In this document: positions 26,448 through 36,169 of the stretch, piece by piece
Layout of the letters: the number at the start of each line of letters is the position of its first letter
Position numbering within the stretch: position 1 is the stretch's first letter
Program-made: the position numbers and the translations under genes
Notes under the pieces: generated by a model
The model's database searches: none
The model's input: the letters and a program-made list of their open reading frames with translations, nothing else
What the model was told of the DNA's origin: nothing
DNA from: Elstera cyanobacteriorum
Lineage (GTDB): Bacteria > Pseudomonadota > Alphaproteobacteria > Elsterales > Elsteraceae
Direction of reading: 5' to 3'
Length of the DNA: 64,000 bases
Assembly: GCF_002251735.1 (NCBI RefSeq)
Contig: NZ_NOXS01000027.1
Location: forward strand, 53,766-117,765

Positions 26448-26639
26448 TTACCTCGTTAACTTCAGCCCGCTCTGCCGTTCGATAGATTTGATTGTACCCG
26501 ACGGAAAATCCCGTTTGGGGTGCGGAACAGTCACAAGGCCGGGCTTCGTTGGATGCTTGAAGTGCCAGTGACTGCCGGTTGTCCGAACATGCACCCAGCC
26601 ATCGGCTTCTAGAAGAGCAATAAGTGCCCGGCTATCCAT
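26448..26639 (-). CDS. hicA: HicA-type mRNA interferase toxin
   Basis: 63 residues, usual HicA length. Double-stranded-RNA-binding-like fold with the catalytic His in TTGSHWHF, and VPHPKRDFPSGTIKSI after it. I chose the ATG at 26639; a longer frame upstream runs through the neighbouring phhB gene and is unlikely. No ribosome-binding site is visible: the operator-like palindrome directly abuts the ATG, so translation may be leaderless. Confidence 0.9.
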   Translation of the reverse strand: MDSRALIALLEADGWVHVRTTGSHWHFKHPTKPGLVTVPHPKRDFPSGTIKSIERQSGLKLTR

Positions 26640-26640
26640 A

Positions 26641-26656
26641 TGTGTAACGCTACACA
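26641..26656. promoter_or_regulatory. Probable HicB operator at the hicA start
   Basis: Inverted repeat TGTGTA-ACGC-TACACA, beginning two bases upstream of the hicA ATG. HicB proteins bind such repeats at their promoters. Assignment rests on position and symmetry. Confidence 0.55.
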
Positions 26657-26694
26657 CAAACCGCGTCGACGTCAAACGACCTAACGGCGCGCGC

Positions 26695-26985
26695 TTAACC
26701 CGCCACGGCCTCCATCGCCTGCGCCAAAGCCACATCGCGGGCGGATAGGCCAGTGCAGTCATGGGTGGTCAGCAGCACATCGACGCGGTTATAGACGTTG
26801 AACCATTCTGGGTGATGGTCGGCCTTTTCCGCCAGAATGGCGACCCGGCTCATAAAGCCCCAGGCCTCGACAAAATCCGTGAAGCGGAAGCTTTTGGTGA
26901 TCGCATCCCGGGTCGGCTCGTAGGTCCAGCCGGGCAAGCGGGCCAGGGCTTCCGCCCGTTCCTGTTCGGTCAACACGCGCAGCAT
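26695..26985 (-). CDS. phhB: Pterin-4a-carbinolamine dehydratase
   Basis: 96 residues. It recycles the pterin cofactor of aromatic hydroxylases. The active-site signature is present: [20 protein letters not shown] followed by [10 protein letters not shown] chose the ATG at 26985 because GGGAGG lies 6 bases upstream. No phenylalanine hydroxylase gene is adjacent, so the role may be in molybdopterin or pterin repair. Confidence 0.92.
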   Translation of the reverse strand: MLRVLTEQERAEALARLPGWTYEPTRDAITKSFRFTDFVEAWGFMSRVAILAEKADHHPEWFNVYNRVDVLLTTHDCTGLSARDVALAQAMEAVAG

Positions 26986-27102
26986 CCAATACCTCCCTGT
27001 CGCTGACTCTTTGTTCATATTTTTCAGCCGCTTATCATATTGAACCCTTCATGATGTTTCTATAATTTTCCGAAACGAGAAGATTTTGCGGGACTTAAGC
27101 CC

Positions 27103-28764
27103 ATGCGCGTCCATGCAGTTGATGGCTTCTTTGAAAAATACTTAACAGTGATTTCGATTATTATTGGAAGCATTCTTGTTTTTATAATTGTACCAATACC
27201 CTCTCTCACAGCATCCGTTTCCGACTGGCATGCCAGTACTCATCCAGACTACAGCATGAACCTAAACGGTTTCCTGTATTTTTGGGCGGAGCCGTGGCAT
27301 TTCCCGCTCCTCAGCGTCAAGGGTCTTGGGATTCCATTTGGATTCAATATTTTTTACACTGACTCTTATCCCCTCGCTGCCTTAATCACCAAAATTCTGC
27401 CCCTATCGCAGGCCCCCAATATCTATCCGGCGTGCATTGCAGCGGCGATTCTCCTGCAAATGGTTTCAGGAACCTATCTTGCCCGCTGCTGCGGCCTGCG
27501 GAGTCCAGCCGCCTTGATGGTCGGCATAATGCTTATCTTCATGCCGTTTTTTTTATTTCGCTTCGTCCATATTGCCTTAGCGAACCACTGGATCATTCTG
27601 ATTGGTCTTGCGGAAACCATCCGCCATCGCCCAGGCCATCAAGGACGGCTTGTGCTGCTCTCGCTCATCGCCCTGCTCACCCATGCCTATCTTCTCGCGA
27701 TGATCTTCCCCCTATTCCTCATCGCATCGCTGCGGGCCGCCCTGCTGACCCCAACCCCTGCCCGAAAGTTCTTGGTCGAGAGTATGGGCACAGTCGGCCT
27801 CATGGTCGGGCTTGCGTATAGCATCGGCCTGGTCGGACACGGCCTTACGCCGCTGCCGCCCGATAACTTCGGACAGGCTTCCCTCAATCTGCTGAGCCCC
27901 TTCATCCCTCAACGCAGCGGCCTACTGCCGGGGCGAGACATCATCGATGCAACCGGATACCAGTATGAAGGATATGCCTATCTCGGCGCGGGCAGTCTGG
28001 TGCTGATGCTGGCCGCAGCTTGGATCGCCGTTCGGAAGGGTATCCCGAAGCTCAGCGGCCCGGTCGTGTTGCTGCCTCTCCTGTTAGGCCTCTTTTGGCT
28101 TTATGCCCTGTCGAACAGAATTTACCTTGGCCATCATCTGTTACTGACGGTGGATTTGCCGGAAGTAATTCTAAAAATCGCCGCACAGATGCGAAATTCA
28201 GGGCGCTTTTTCTGGCCCGTTGGGTATGCGCTGGTCGGGCTATCCCTGTTTCTGCTGCAGAAGCATCTTCGTCCTGCCGCGCTCTATGGGCTGCTGGGCG
28301 CGGCGCTAGTGCTGCAAATCATTGATGCCGGACCCATGAGAAAGGTCGCCCGGCACGACCTGAGCGATCGTCGAACCCCTGGAATTGACGCCACACTTTG
28401 GGACCGTAACTTCGCCCAAAGCCAACGCATCCTCGTCGAACCGCCTTTCGGCTGCGCCCCCATGCCCGATTGGCCGGTGATCGTTGATTTACAGAATGTT
28501 GCTGCCCGCAAGAATGTTCCGATCAACAGCCTCTACGCAGCGCGTGCCATGCGGACGTGCGATGACGTGCGGACTGCCACCGAAGCCGAACCGCGCGTTC
28601 CAGGAACCCTGTTTGTGTTTGTGGGGCCTCAGGCTGCATCAGTCCCTCGCCCGGATCTTTCCTGCCATAGTCTCCGCATCCCCCGGCAACTCCATAAGCT
28701 TTGGATGCCGCACGACGCTTCAGGGGAAACTGAACTGACGATCTGTTCGGCCAAACCAACCTGA
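27103..28764 (+). CDS. Polytopic membrane protein, DUF6311-like (possible GT-C glycosyltransferase)
   Basis: 553 residues with about 10-12 membrane segments in the first 400 residues and a soluble C-terminal part. Short conserved blocks (NIFYTDSYPLAALITKIL, LTHAYLLAMIFPLFL, QYEGYAYLGAGSL, MRNSGRFFWPVGYALVG) recur in the 706-residue protein at 42484-44604, so the two are distant homologues. The family is thought to be GT-C-like glycosyltransferases, but the donor and acceptor are unknown. The 5' part is AT-rich. It stands alone between phhB and a uracil-DNA glycosylase gene. Confidence 0.72.
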   Translation: MRVHAVDGFFEKYLTVISIIIGSILVFIIVPIPSLTASVSDWHASTHPDYSMNLNGFLYFWAEPWHFPLLSVKGLGIPFGFNIFYTDSYPLAALITKILPLSQAPNIYPACIAAAILLQMVSGTYLARCCGLRSPAALMVGIMLIFMPFFLFRFVHIALANHWIILIGLAETIRHRPGHQGRLVLLSLIALLTHAYLLAMIFPLFLIASLRAALLTPTPARKFLVESMGTVGLMVGLAYSIGLVGHGLTPLPPDNFGQASLNLLSPFIPQRSGLLPGRDIIDATGYQYEGYAYLGAGSLVLMLAAAWIAVRKGIPKLSGPVVLLPLLLGLFWLYALSNRIYLGHHLLLTVDLPEVILKIAAQMRNSGRFFWPVGYALVGLSLFLLQKHLRPAALYGLLGAALVLQIIDAGPMRKVARHDLSDRRTPGIDATLWDRNFAQSQRILVEPPFGCAPMPDWPVIVDLQNVAARKNVPINSLYAARAMRTCDDVRTATEAEPRVPGTLFVFVGPQAASVPRPDLSCHSLRIPRQLHKLWMPHDASGETELTICSAKPT

Positions 28765-28809
28765 TCGGCAATAGCGCCGCGTCAGCCCATTCGGTAAGCT
28801 GTCGCTCCC

Positions 28810-29646
28810 ATGTTGGAAACTGATCTCGCCCGCAAGCTCTTGGATTTCTACCTCGCCCTCGGGGTGGACGAGGCTATGGGCGACCAGCCGTTGGATCGCC
28901 GCCGGGCCGAACCGCCACCGGCGCCGGATCGCGGCCGCCCGCCTGCCCCAGGGCTGCGCGCGGCGGGACAGGCCGAGGCGCCCCCCAGCCGGGCCCCGGC
29001 GCCACCTGCCGATCTTGCGGCGCTGGCCCCCGACCGGGGGATCGCCGACGCCCGCACCCGGGCGGCTGAGTGTGGCACACTTGCCGCACTCGATGCCGCT
29101 ATTCGGGGTTTTGACGGCTGCGCACTCAAACAAACCGCCATGTCGACGGTGATTTACGACGGTGCCGTCGACGCGCCGCTGCTGGTCATCGGCGAGGCAC
29201 CGGGCGGCGAAGAAGATCGGCTGGGAAAGCCTTTCGTCGGCCCTGCCGGGCAGATGCTAGATCGGATGCTGGCGGCCATCGGCCTCGATCGTACACGGGC
29301 GTGCATTACCAATATGGTTTATTGGCGCCCGCCCGGAAATCGCAAGCCCACCGACGCCGAATTGGCGGTGTGTTTGCCCTTCGTCGAACGCTTTATTTCC
29401 CTTGTGAATCCTAAGGTTATCCTCTTGGCGGGGGGGACCCCGGCCCAGACGCTTTTGGGCCGGACGGACGGTATTACTAAGCTGCGTGGGCGCTGGTTCG
29501 ATTGGACGGATTCACGCGGCGTAACAATACCTATGTTGCCCTCATATCATCCTTCGTATTTGCTGCGATCCCCAGGTCAAAAGCGCGATGCTTGGAAGGA
29601 TTTCCTTGTTTTGGCGGATAGACTAGAAGGGCTTATACAGTCGTAG
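28810..29646 (+). CDS. Uracil-DNA glycosylase, family 4/5 type
   Basis: 278 residues. A Pro/Arg/Ala-rich N-terminal extension (about 30-85) precedes the UDG fold. Motif 1 is GEAPGGEEDRLGKPFVGPAG (128-147) and motif 2 is YHPSYLLR near the end. Cys C104, C165 and C188 are placed to bind an Fe-S cluster, together with a fourth (probably C88). It excises uracil from DNA. It lies 45 bases after the DUF6311-like gene. Confidence 0.9.
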   Translation: MLETDLARKLLDFYLALGVDEAMGDQPLDRRRAEPPPAPDRGRPPAPGLRAAGQAEAPPSRAPAPPADLAALAPDRGIADARTRAAECGTLAALDAAIRGFDGCALKQTAMSTVIYDGAVDAPLLVIGEAPGGEEDRLGKPFVGPAGQMLDRMLAAIGLDRTRACITNMVYWRPPGNRKPTDAELAVCLPFVERFISLVNPKVILLAGGTPAQTLLGRTDGITKLRGRWFDWTDSRGVTIPMLPSYHPSYLLRSPGQKRDAWKDFLVLADRLEGLIQS

Positions 29647-29756
29647 AAAAGCCATAAATTCTGGCGGTTTACGCGGTTCGTGTGGCGTATCACGCACACC
29701 TGTTGCAGATTTTCCTACTTGTCATCAAACTGTCTCGGCTCTATCTAAGCGGGACT

Positions 29757-31646
29757 ATGACCAACATTCGCACGACCAAAGGGGGCTTTGGCACCCGTGG
29801 GCGCGGCTTTTTGCTTTTTGCGAGCGCGCTAACGGTTCCGGTTCTCCTTCTCGGCCCAATGCTGGCCCCCACCCGCCCCGCGCTTGCCGCGGCGCCCGCC
29901 CCCTTGCGGGACGAGGTTGCGGTCTATACGCCGGGTCCGACCGTCCCCACCGACGAAACCTCTCAAACCCTGCCGGACGTGCTGCGCGACGGCGATGTGG
30001 TGCTCTACCGCAAGATTCTGGAAGCCCAGGAAGCGGCCGACTGGCCGACCGCCGATAAACTGATCGGCGCACTCAGCGATCGCCAACTCGTCGGCCATAT
30101 CCTCGCGCACCGCTACCTACAGACGCCCTATAAGGCGACCTATGACGAGCTTCGGCGCTGGCTTCTCGCCTTCATGGATCAGACCGAAGCGCCGCGCCTC
30201 TACGCCCTCGCCCAAAGCCGTAAGCCGAAAACCGGCGGCCCAGCGCTACCAAAGCTGAAGCAGAACGCCAGCTTCGACCGCTCCGGCGACGAGGATATGA
30301 GCTGGCGCGACAAGCCCTATACCTCCGCCCATCCCGGCAAAGGCTGGCCCGCGTTGGCCGCTAAGCTCAAGCGCGTCGATACCGCCGATGAAGCCCGGGA
30401 TGCACTGCACCTCCTCGCGGCGGCGGAAGAAACCGTCGATCCGGTCCTGCTGGATCAGGCCCGCGCCCGGCTGGCACAACTGCTGTTTCTCGCCGGGCAG
30501 GATAGTACAGCCCTCACCGCCGCCAGTGCCGCCGCTCGCTCCGCCGATAAGGTGCCGGACGCCGCCTGGACCGGTGGGCTCGCCGCCTGGCGTCTCGGCC
30601 GCAAAACCGACGCGCTGGGGTTCTTCACCCAGGTTTGGGACTCGCCCGCCGCCTCCGACTGGACAAAAGCCGGGGCCGCCTTCTGGGCCTATCGCTCGGC
30701 AAAAGCCACCGGCAAGACGGTCGAGGCCGATCAATGGCTGAACCGTGCCGCCGAAGCGCCCTATACCTATTACGGGCTGCTGGCCCGCCGCACGTTGCAG
30801 TGGGATATTTCGCTGGATTGGGAACTGCCCAACCTCGCGGCGCGAGACCTTGCCAGCCTAAAGCGCTTTCCCGGCGTCACCCGCGCCCTGGCGCTGACCC
30901 AGATCGGCCTGAAAAGCCGAGCGGAAGCCGAACTGCGCGCCGTGTTGCCGCGCCTGCCCGCTGATCTCTATCTGCCGATGCTCACCCTGGCCGAACGCGG
31001 CGGTAGCCCCGGTCTGGCCATGAGCCTTGCGGGCGGTATTCAGCGGGTTCGGGGGGAACGCTATGACGCGGGCCTCTACCCGATCCCTCACTGGACGCCG
31101 CGCCAGGGGTTTGCCGTCAATCCCGCCTTGCTCTATGCCATCGCCCGACACGAATCCCATTTCACCGTCGGGGCAAAGAACCCATCGGGCGCGCGCGGGC
31201 TGCTGCAAATCATGCCAGAAACCGCGTCGGCGATGGCGCGCAAGGGCGGCGATGAAGATGATGCCCGCGATTTGGGCGACCCGACCGTCAATATGACGCT
31301 CGGCCAGCGCCTCGCCGCCACGCTGCTGCGCCATGATCTGGTCAATGGTAACCTGTTGCGCTTTTCGGTCGGCTATTCCGCCGGGATCGGCCAGCTCGAT
31401 AAGATGCTGAAAGGCGAAGGGACGACGAAGGCCGCGATGACCGCTGCCACCCGCGATCCGCTGCTGTTCGTCGAAAGCATTCCCTATGTCGAAAGCCGCA
31501 ACTTCACCAAACGGCTTCTGGCCAACTATTGGATCTATCAGAAGCGCCTGAACCAGCCGACCGATAGCCTAACCGCGCTTGCCGCCGGTAAGATCCCGTC
31601 CTATCGTCCGGGGCAATATGCGCCGGTGGATTTGGCCGGGCGCTGA
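29757..31646 (+). CDS. Soluble lytic murein transglycosylase (Slt70-like)
   Basis: 629 residues. An N-terminal signal peptide (FLLFASALTVPVLLLGP...ALAA) leads to an alpha-superhelical domain (about 60-470) and a C-terminal SLT domain with the catalytic Glu in ARHESHF followed by GARGLLQIMPETA, then NMTLGQRL and FSVGYSAG. It cleaves peptidoglycan in the periplasm with 1,6-anhydro product. I chose the ATG at 29757; the frame runs to 29682 but that adds a poor leader. Confidence 0.93.
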   Translation: MTNIRTTKGGFGTRGRGFLLFASALTVPVLLLGPMLAPTRPALAAAPAPLRDEVAVYTPGPTVPTDETSQTLPDVLRDGDVVLYRKILEAQEAADWPTADKLIGALSDRQLVGHILAHRYLQTPYKATYDELRRWLLAFMDQTEAPRLYALAQSRKPKTGGPALPKLKQNASFDRSGDEDMSWRDKPYTSAHPGKGWPALAAKLKRVDTADEARDALHLLAAAEETVDPVLLDQARARLAQLLFLAGQDSTALTAASAAARSADKVPDAAWTGGLAAWRLGRKTDALGFFTQVWDSPAASDWTKAGAAFWAYRSAKATGKTVEADQWLNRAAEAPYTYYGLLARRTLQWDISLDWELPNLAARDLASLKRFPGVTRALALTQIGLKSRAEAELRAVLPRLPADLYLPMLTLAERGGSPGLAMSLAGGIQRVRGERYDAGLYPIPHWTPRQGFAVNPALLYAIARHESHFTVGAKNPSGARGLLQIMPETASAMARKGGDEDDARDLGDPTVNMTLGQRLAATLLRHDLVNGNLLRFSVGYSAGIGQLDKMLKGEGTTKAAMTAATRDPLLFVESIPYVESRNFTKRLLANYWIYQKRLNQPTDSLTALAAGKIPSYRPGQYAPVDLAGR

Positions 31647-31668
31647 CATCGCACCCCCGGAGACGGTT

Positions 31669-32208
31669 ATGAGCAAGATCGACGAAACCCGCGCCTTCCG
31701 CCCGGTCAATATCGCCCTGCTCACCGTCTCCGACCGGCGCAGTTTGGCGGAAGATACGTCCGGCGATCTGCTGCAACAGCGCCTGACCGATGCTGGGCAC
31801 GTCCTGGCGGCGCGGGCGCTGCTGAAGGACGATCTTCCCGCGATCATCGCCCAACTGACCGCTTGGATCGATGATCCCGAGGTGGATTGCGTCATCACCA
31901 CCGGCGGCACCGGCCTGACCGGGCGCGACGTTATGCCGGAAGCCTTCGCCACCGTCGTGGAAAAGGATATCCCCGGCTTCGGCGAACTCTTTCGCTGGAT
32001 CAGCTTTCAGAAGATCGGCACCTCGACGATCCAAAGCCGCGCCACCGGCGGTCTAGCGCGCGGCACCTATCTTTTCGCGTTGCCCGGCTCCACCAGCGCC
32101 TGCCGCGACGGCTGGGATGAAATCCTGCGCTGGCAGCTCGATGCGCGGCATAAGCCCTGCAATCTCGTGGAACTGATGCCGCGCCTGCGGGAGCACGAGG
32201 GAGTTTAA
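31669..32208 (+). CDS. moaB: Molybdenum cofactor biosynthesis protein MoaB
   Basis: 179 residues. MPT adenylyltransferase-type fold of MoaB/MogA. TTGGTGLTGRDVMPEA and LPGSTSACRDGWDEIL are the pterin- and metal-binding motifs. GGAG lies before the ATG at 31669. It follows the transglycosylase gene by 22 bases. Confidence 0.93.
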   Translation: MSKIDETRAFRPVNIALLTVSDRRSLAEDTSGDLLQQRLTDAGHVLAARALLKDDLPAIIAQLTAWIDDPEVDCVITTGGTGLTGRDVMPEAFATVVEKDIPGFGELFRWISFQKIGTSTIQSRATGGLARGTYLFALPGSTSACRDGWDEILRWQLDARHKPCNLVELMPRLREHEGV

Positions 32209-32225
32209 TCCCCCTCAAGGAAGCT

Positions 32226-32276
32226 CGGACCGTCTGCCATTCGGTTTGGGGCACAGAAAAGGCCCCACACAGTCCG
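32226..32276. terminator. Possible terminator between moaB and the RTX gene
   Basis: An outer pair CGGAC/GTCCG (32226-32230 with 32272-32276) encloses an inner GGGGC/GCCCC pair (32248-32252 with 32262-32266). There is no clear T-run, so this is only a candidate transcription end shared by two convergent genes. Confidence 0.4.
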
Positions 32277-32284
32277 GGAAATTG

Positions 32285-35200
32285 CTAAGCGATAAGGTCC
32301 GTTACGGCAAAATTGGTGACGCCCATCAGGATCACTGCACCGCTCTGCGTTGCTGCATCCAATGCCCCCGCGACAGCTTCGGTAATGAGAAGCGTATCGG
32401 GGCCTGCATCATTCACGGTGAAAACCCCGCCAGCGAAGCTGCCGCGCAGACCATAATGATGGTTGGCCGTTAAGGCCGATCCATTGCTGCCAGTGCTTAG
32501 CAGCGTATAAGAATTGACAGCAGAAACCCCCAGTTTATCAGATCCGGTGGCAAAATCAGTGATGATGTCCACACCATTGCCAAAGGTCATGGTTTCGCCA
32601 GCACCGATCGATGTTGCCGTCACGGTTTCGGCTGTCCGGGCAATGCCCTCACTCCGATAATGATAAAAAGTATCAAGGCCGGTCCCGCCTGTCAGGCTAT
32701 CAGCGCCTGCCCCACCCCGAAGGAAATCATCCGCCCCGCCGCCCGCTAACGTGTCGATACCATCGCCACCATTCAAGGCATCGGCGAGCGCACCCCCAAC
32801 GATCGAGTCGGTACCCGCACCACCAACAACAGTCATCCCATGGCCTGTTACTTGGGATGCATCAAAAGTGAGATTGTTCCCCGCCGTTAATCCCGCCCCC
32901 GAGACGGTTACGGTCGTTGTATCTGTGGCATGGGTCGAGGCGGCGGTAATAACATACTGATAGCTTGCCCCATCGGTCAGGGTGATGGTCTCGACCTCTT
33001 TCACCCCATCCAAATCGCTATTGGCGTTCCGGGCGGTTAGCGTCAGCGTATCGTTCCCGGTGCCGCCGGTCACCTGATCACCCGACGTCAGATTGCCACC
33101 CAATATGAACGTATCATTATCGGCCCCACCGGTTAGCGCATCGTTGCCGATGCCCGCCGTCAGCGTATCATTCCCCGCGCTACCATCGAGCGCATCATTC
33201 CCGTCGTTGCCAAAGAGTTCGTCGTTTCCACTATCGCCGAAAATATAATCGTTCCCGTCACTACCGATCAGACTGTCATTACCCAGGCCTCCATCTAAAC
33301 TATCGTCACCAAGGCCACCGTCCAGAGTATCATTTTCGGAACCACTGGCCAGGAAGTCATTCCCGACCCCACCGACCAAACTATCGGTGCCAGCATGGCC
33401 ATGGAGGGTATCATTTCCATCCCCCCCTAATAGAGTATCGCTACCCCCGCCCCCGCCCAGCGAGTCGTTTCCATCGCCGCCGAGCAGACTATCCGCTAAG
33501 TCTCCACCATTGATGGAGTCGACCCCAGCGCCGCCCGTAATCGTCATCGCATGCCCCGTAATCAGCAGACCATCAAAGGTCAGCGTCGAGGCACCCGTCA
33601 ACGCGCTGGCATCGAGGGTAACGTTCGTCGTATCGGTTGCATGGACCGATCCAGTGCTGATGGTCCACGTGTAGCTCGCGCCATTTGCCAATCGGATCGT
33701 CTCAAACTGCGAAACGCCATTGAGGCTGGTTGCGCCGAGCGACGACGTCACCGTCAAAAGATCATTGCCTGTGCCGCCGGTCAGGGTTGTCGTTGCCGAA
33801 ACATTGCCGCCGCCCACAATCGTATCGTCACCGCCGCCGGTGAGTACGCTCAGGCCACCGCCGCCAAGGGTAATCGTATCATTGCCCGATCCCGATTGGA
33901 CCGAAACGCCAACCGGCACGGTAAAGGTCAGCGCCCCGGTCATGGCACTCCCGTTAAGCAACGTTGCCCCGCCGAAACTGCCCAGCGTCAACGCCCCTGC
34001 GCCAGTCACGGTGACAGTGCCGCCGCCCGCCATCAGGGTTCCCAAGGTGCTGGTCGAGCGAACCTCCAAACTCACCCCGTTGCGACCGGTTGTAATAACC
34101 GATCCGGCGGCTGACCCGTCGAGGCCGAATTTTTGGAGGGTGTTGCTATTGTCGGTCAGCGTCTTGGCATAACCGCTACCCAGAACGAACACCGTATTCG
34201 CCGCCAAATCGGTGCTGGGGGTTTGGACCGTCAGATTGCCGGTGCCCGTCAGGATAACCTCGCCGATCGCGGTAAAGCCGGTACCGTTCAAAACCGTTCC
34301 GCTCGCCGTCTGAAGGGCGATCCGATCAATGTCCGTGACCGTAGCGGTTCCAGCGGAATTGATCGTCCCCGTCTGCGCGGTCAGGGTCAGGCTATCGGTG
34401 CCGCCCCGCCCATTGATCACATCGGTGCCGTTCAATGTTCCGGCACCACCGCTGAAGGTCTCATTCGTCCCGGTTCCCGTCGGCACCAGACTATCGGTCA
34501 AACCGGTGGTCAGCACTAAGGAGACCGCCGGGGTCGGGGTGACAGGGGTCGTGACCGGCGTCGTCACCGGCGGCGGTGTCACAACGGGAATTTTGATGGT
34601 GCCATCGGCGTTCAAGCTAGCACTATCGCCCGCCGTCACCCCCGACTGTGAATAGATCAGAAACGGCGATACTTGATTGAGCGCGCTATTCGCCGCCGAC
34701 ACTGTATACCCGCCGGAGATGCGGGCGCCGTTCTGGTCGGTAACCTCGGTGCCCGGCGACAGCAGCAAGCTGATCGCCCCTGGGGTAAAGAAAGCGGCGG
34801 AGGTTGCCGTTAGCCGGGAAAAATCGATTGTCAGGCGCGATCCTTCCGTCAGGCCGCGCGCATCGAAAATCAGCCCGGCATCGCGGCCATTGGCCGCCAA
34901 AAAAGCATCGGTCAGCACGAGGCGGAACTGATTGGGCCGACCGTCCGCCGCCGCATTCACAAAGGCCAGCGCATCGAGATTGCGCAGAGTCGCCGCCCCG
35001 GTATCGATCACCAGCGGCGTCGTGCCCCCCGCGAGATAGAGAAGATCCTGCCCCTCCTCGCCGTCGATCACATCGCCCGCGACAAGGCTACCGTCCGACA
35101 CGGTGAACCGATCATTCCCCGCGCCGCCAATCAGGGTTTCGAGGCCCAAATTGGCCACCAGCGTATCATTGCCGTCATCGCCATAGGCCTGATTGCGGCC

Positions 35201-36169
35201 TTCGCCCAGGTCAATCCAATCGCTGCCCGCATCGCCATGGGCCAAATCATCGCCGCCCGCGTCGCGGATAGTATCATTGCCGGTACCGCTCCATTGGCTA
35301 TCGTTGCCGATGCCGCCCGACAGCGTATCGTTCCCCGCGCCGCCGACAATCGAATCGTTCCCAGCATTGCCGATCAGACTATCGGCCCCGTCCGAACCCG
35401 CCAGCGTATCGCGGCCCGACCCGCCGATGAGCACGCTGCCGGTTTGCGCGGCCCCCGCCTCGGTGCGCAGGACGCCGGTCAGCGCTAGGCCGATCAGGGC
35501 GCGGCTACCGTCGATATTCTCGAAACCGGTCAAGGTCGGTCCCGTCTCGGCGCCGGTGATCGTCTGCGTTCGGTTTTGATCGTCCCCCTGGGTCAGGTCA
35601 ATCACGGCGAGATCGGGGGCCGCCGCCGCAGAAATCAGCAGCGTATCGCCCGCTCGGCCCTGCCCGCCTGCGGCGATCTTGACCGTGGGCGCTAGTCCGG
35701 CGCTGGGAAGCACCAGGTCGTCCGTCGCCGCCAAGGTGGCGCTCCCCGCTAGAACCGGCTGAAGCGATGCCGCAACGGTCCGGCCTTCCAGCAGCCCATA
35801 GGTAACGTAATGGCCCAGAACGGTCTGGAGTGTGTAACCCGCGCGGATCAGATCGGGGTTCGCCGCCAGATAGGCCGCCGCATCAAAGCCAAGCTGGTCA
35901 CTGCTCGGTTGCCGGCCCTCCGTCGCCCCGAAGGCGAGGTAATGATCCCAAGCGCTGGCAAAAAAGCCCGCCGTTACCGCTGCCCGCACATCGGGGTTCT
36001 GCGTCAGGTAATAGGCGGCATCGAAAGCAGCATTCGGGTTCCGCCCCTCCCGCGCGCCGAAGCGTTCGAAATGATCCAGCGCGCTGCGGATCGTCCCTTG
36101 GGCCAGTGCTGCCGCAACATCGCGGTTAGCAGACAGATAGTAGGCAGCATCAAAGCCAAGCGCGCTCAT
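32285..36169 (-). CDS. Large RTX (hemolysin-type calcium-binding repeat) protein, probably type I secreted
   Basis: 1294 residues, no N-terminal signal peptide. Residues 1-137 hold three repeats of the form FDAAYYLxxNPDV...HFxxFGAxEGR. Calcium-binding nonapeptides (GGxGxDxLx) form blocks near 247-362, 875-1036 and 1107-1160. A Thr/Pro linker (TPPPVTTPVTTPVTPTP) lies near 535. Two about 110-residue modules sharing ETIxLxxGASYxW/Q and HATDTTxVT flank the second block. The C-terminal ITDFATGSDKLGVS end is typical of proteins exported by type I machines. No ABC exporter or membrane-fusion gene is adjacent. The FDAAYYL repeats are known from secreted or surface proteins; activity is unknown. Confidence 0.9.
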   Translation of the reverse strand: MSALGFDAAYYLSANRDVAAALAQGTIRSALDHFERFGAREGRNPNAAFDAAYYLTQNPDVRAAVTAGFFASAWDHYLAFGATEGRQPSSDQLGFDAAAYLAANPDLIRAGYTLQTVLGHYVTYGLLEGRTVAASLQPVLAGSATLAATDDLVLPSAGLAPTVKIAAGGQGRAGDTLLISAAAAPDLAVIDLTQGDDQNRTQTITGAETGPTLTGFENIDGSRALIGLALTGVLRTEAGAAQTGSVLIGGSGRDTLAGSDGADSLIGNAGNDSIVGGAGNDTLSGGIGNDSQWSGTGNDTIRDAGGDDLAHGDAGSDWIDLGEGRNQAYGDDGNDTLVANLGLETLIGGAGNDRFTVSDGSLVAGDVIDGEEGQDLLYLAGGTTPLVIDTGAATLRNLDALAFVNAAADGRPNQFRLVLTDAFLAANGRDAGLIFDARGLTEGSRLTIDFSRLTATSAAFFTPGAISLLLSPGTEVTDQNGARISGGYTVSAANSALNQVSPFLIYSQSGVTAGDSASLNADGTIKIPVVTPPPVTTPVTTPVTPTPAVSLVLTTGLTDSLVPTGTGTNETFSGGAGTLNGTDVINGRGGTDSLTLTAQTGTINSAGTATVTDIDRIALQTASGTVLNGTGFTAIGEVILTGTGNLTVQTPSTDLAANTVFVLGSGYAKTLTDNSNTLQKFGLDGSAAGSVITTGRNGVSLEVRSTSTLGTLMAGGGTVTVTGAGALTLGSFGGATLLNGSAMTGALTFTVPVGVSVQSGSGNDTITLGGGGLSVLTGGGDDTIVGGGNVSATTTLTGGTGNDLLTVTSSLGATSLNGVSQFETIRLANGASYTWTISTGSVHATDTTNVTLDASALTGASTLTFDGLLITGHAMTITGGAGVDSINGGDLADSLLGGDGNDSLGGGGGSDTLLGGDGNDTLHGHAGTDSLVGGVGNDFLASGSENDTLDGGLGDDSLDGGLGNDSLIGSDGNDYIFGDSGNDELFGNDGNDALDGSAGNDTLTAGIGNDALTGGADNDTFILGGNLTSGDQVTGGTGNDTLTLTARNANSDLDGVKEVETITLTDGASYQYVITAASTHATDTTTVTVSGAGLTAGNNLTFDASQVTGHGMTVVGGAGTDSIVGGALADALNGGDGIDTLAGGGADDFLRGGAGADSLTGGTGLDTFYHYRSEGIARTAETVTATSIGAGETMTFGNGVDIITDFATGSDKLGVSAVNSYTLLSTGSNGSALTANHHYGLRGSFAGGVFTVNDAGPDTLLITEAVAGALDAATQSGAVILMGVTNFAVTDLIA

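Noticed and set aside
33055..35430. Regular short repeats that look like a CRISPR array
   Set aside because: They are degenerate and in frame, encoding RTX nonapeptides of one 1294-residue protein; no constant repeat with unique spacers.
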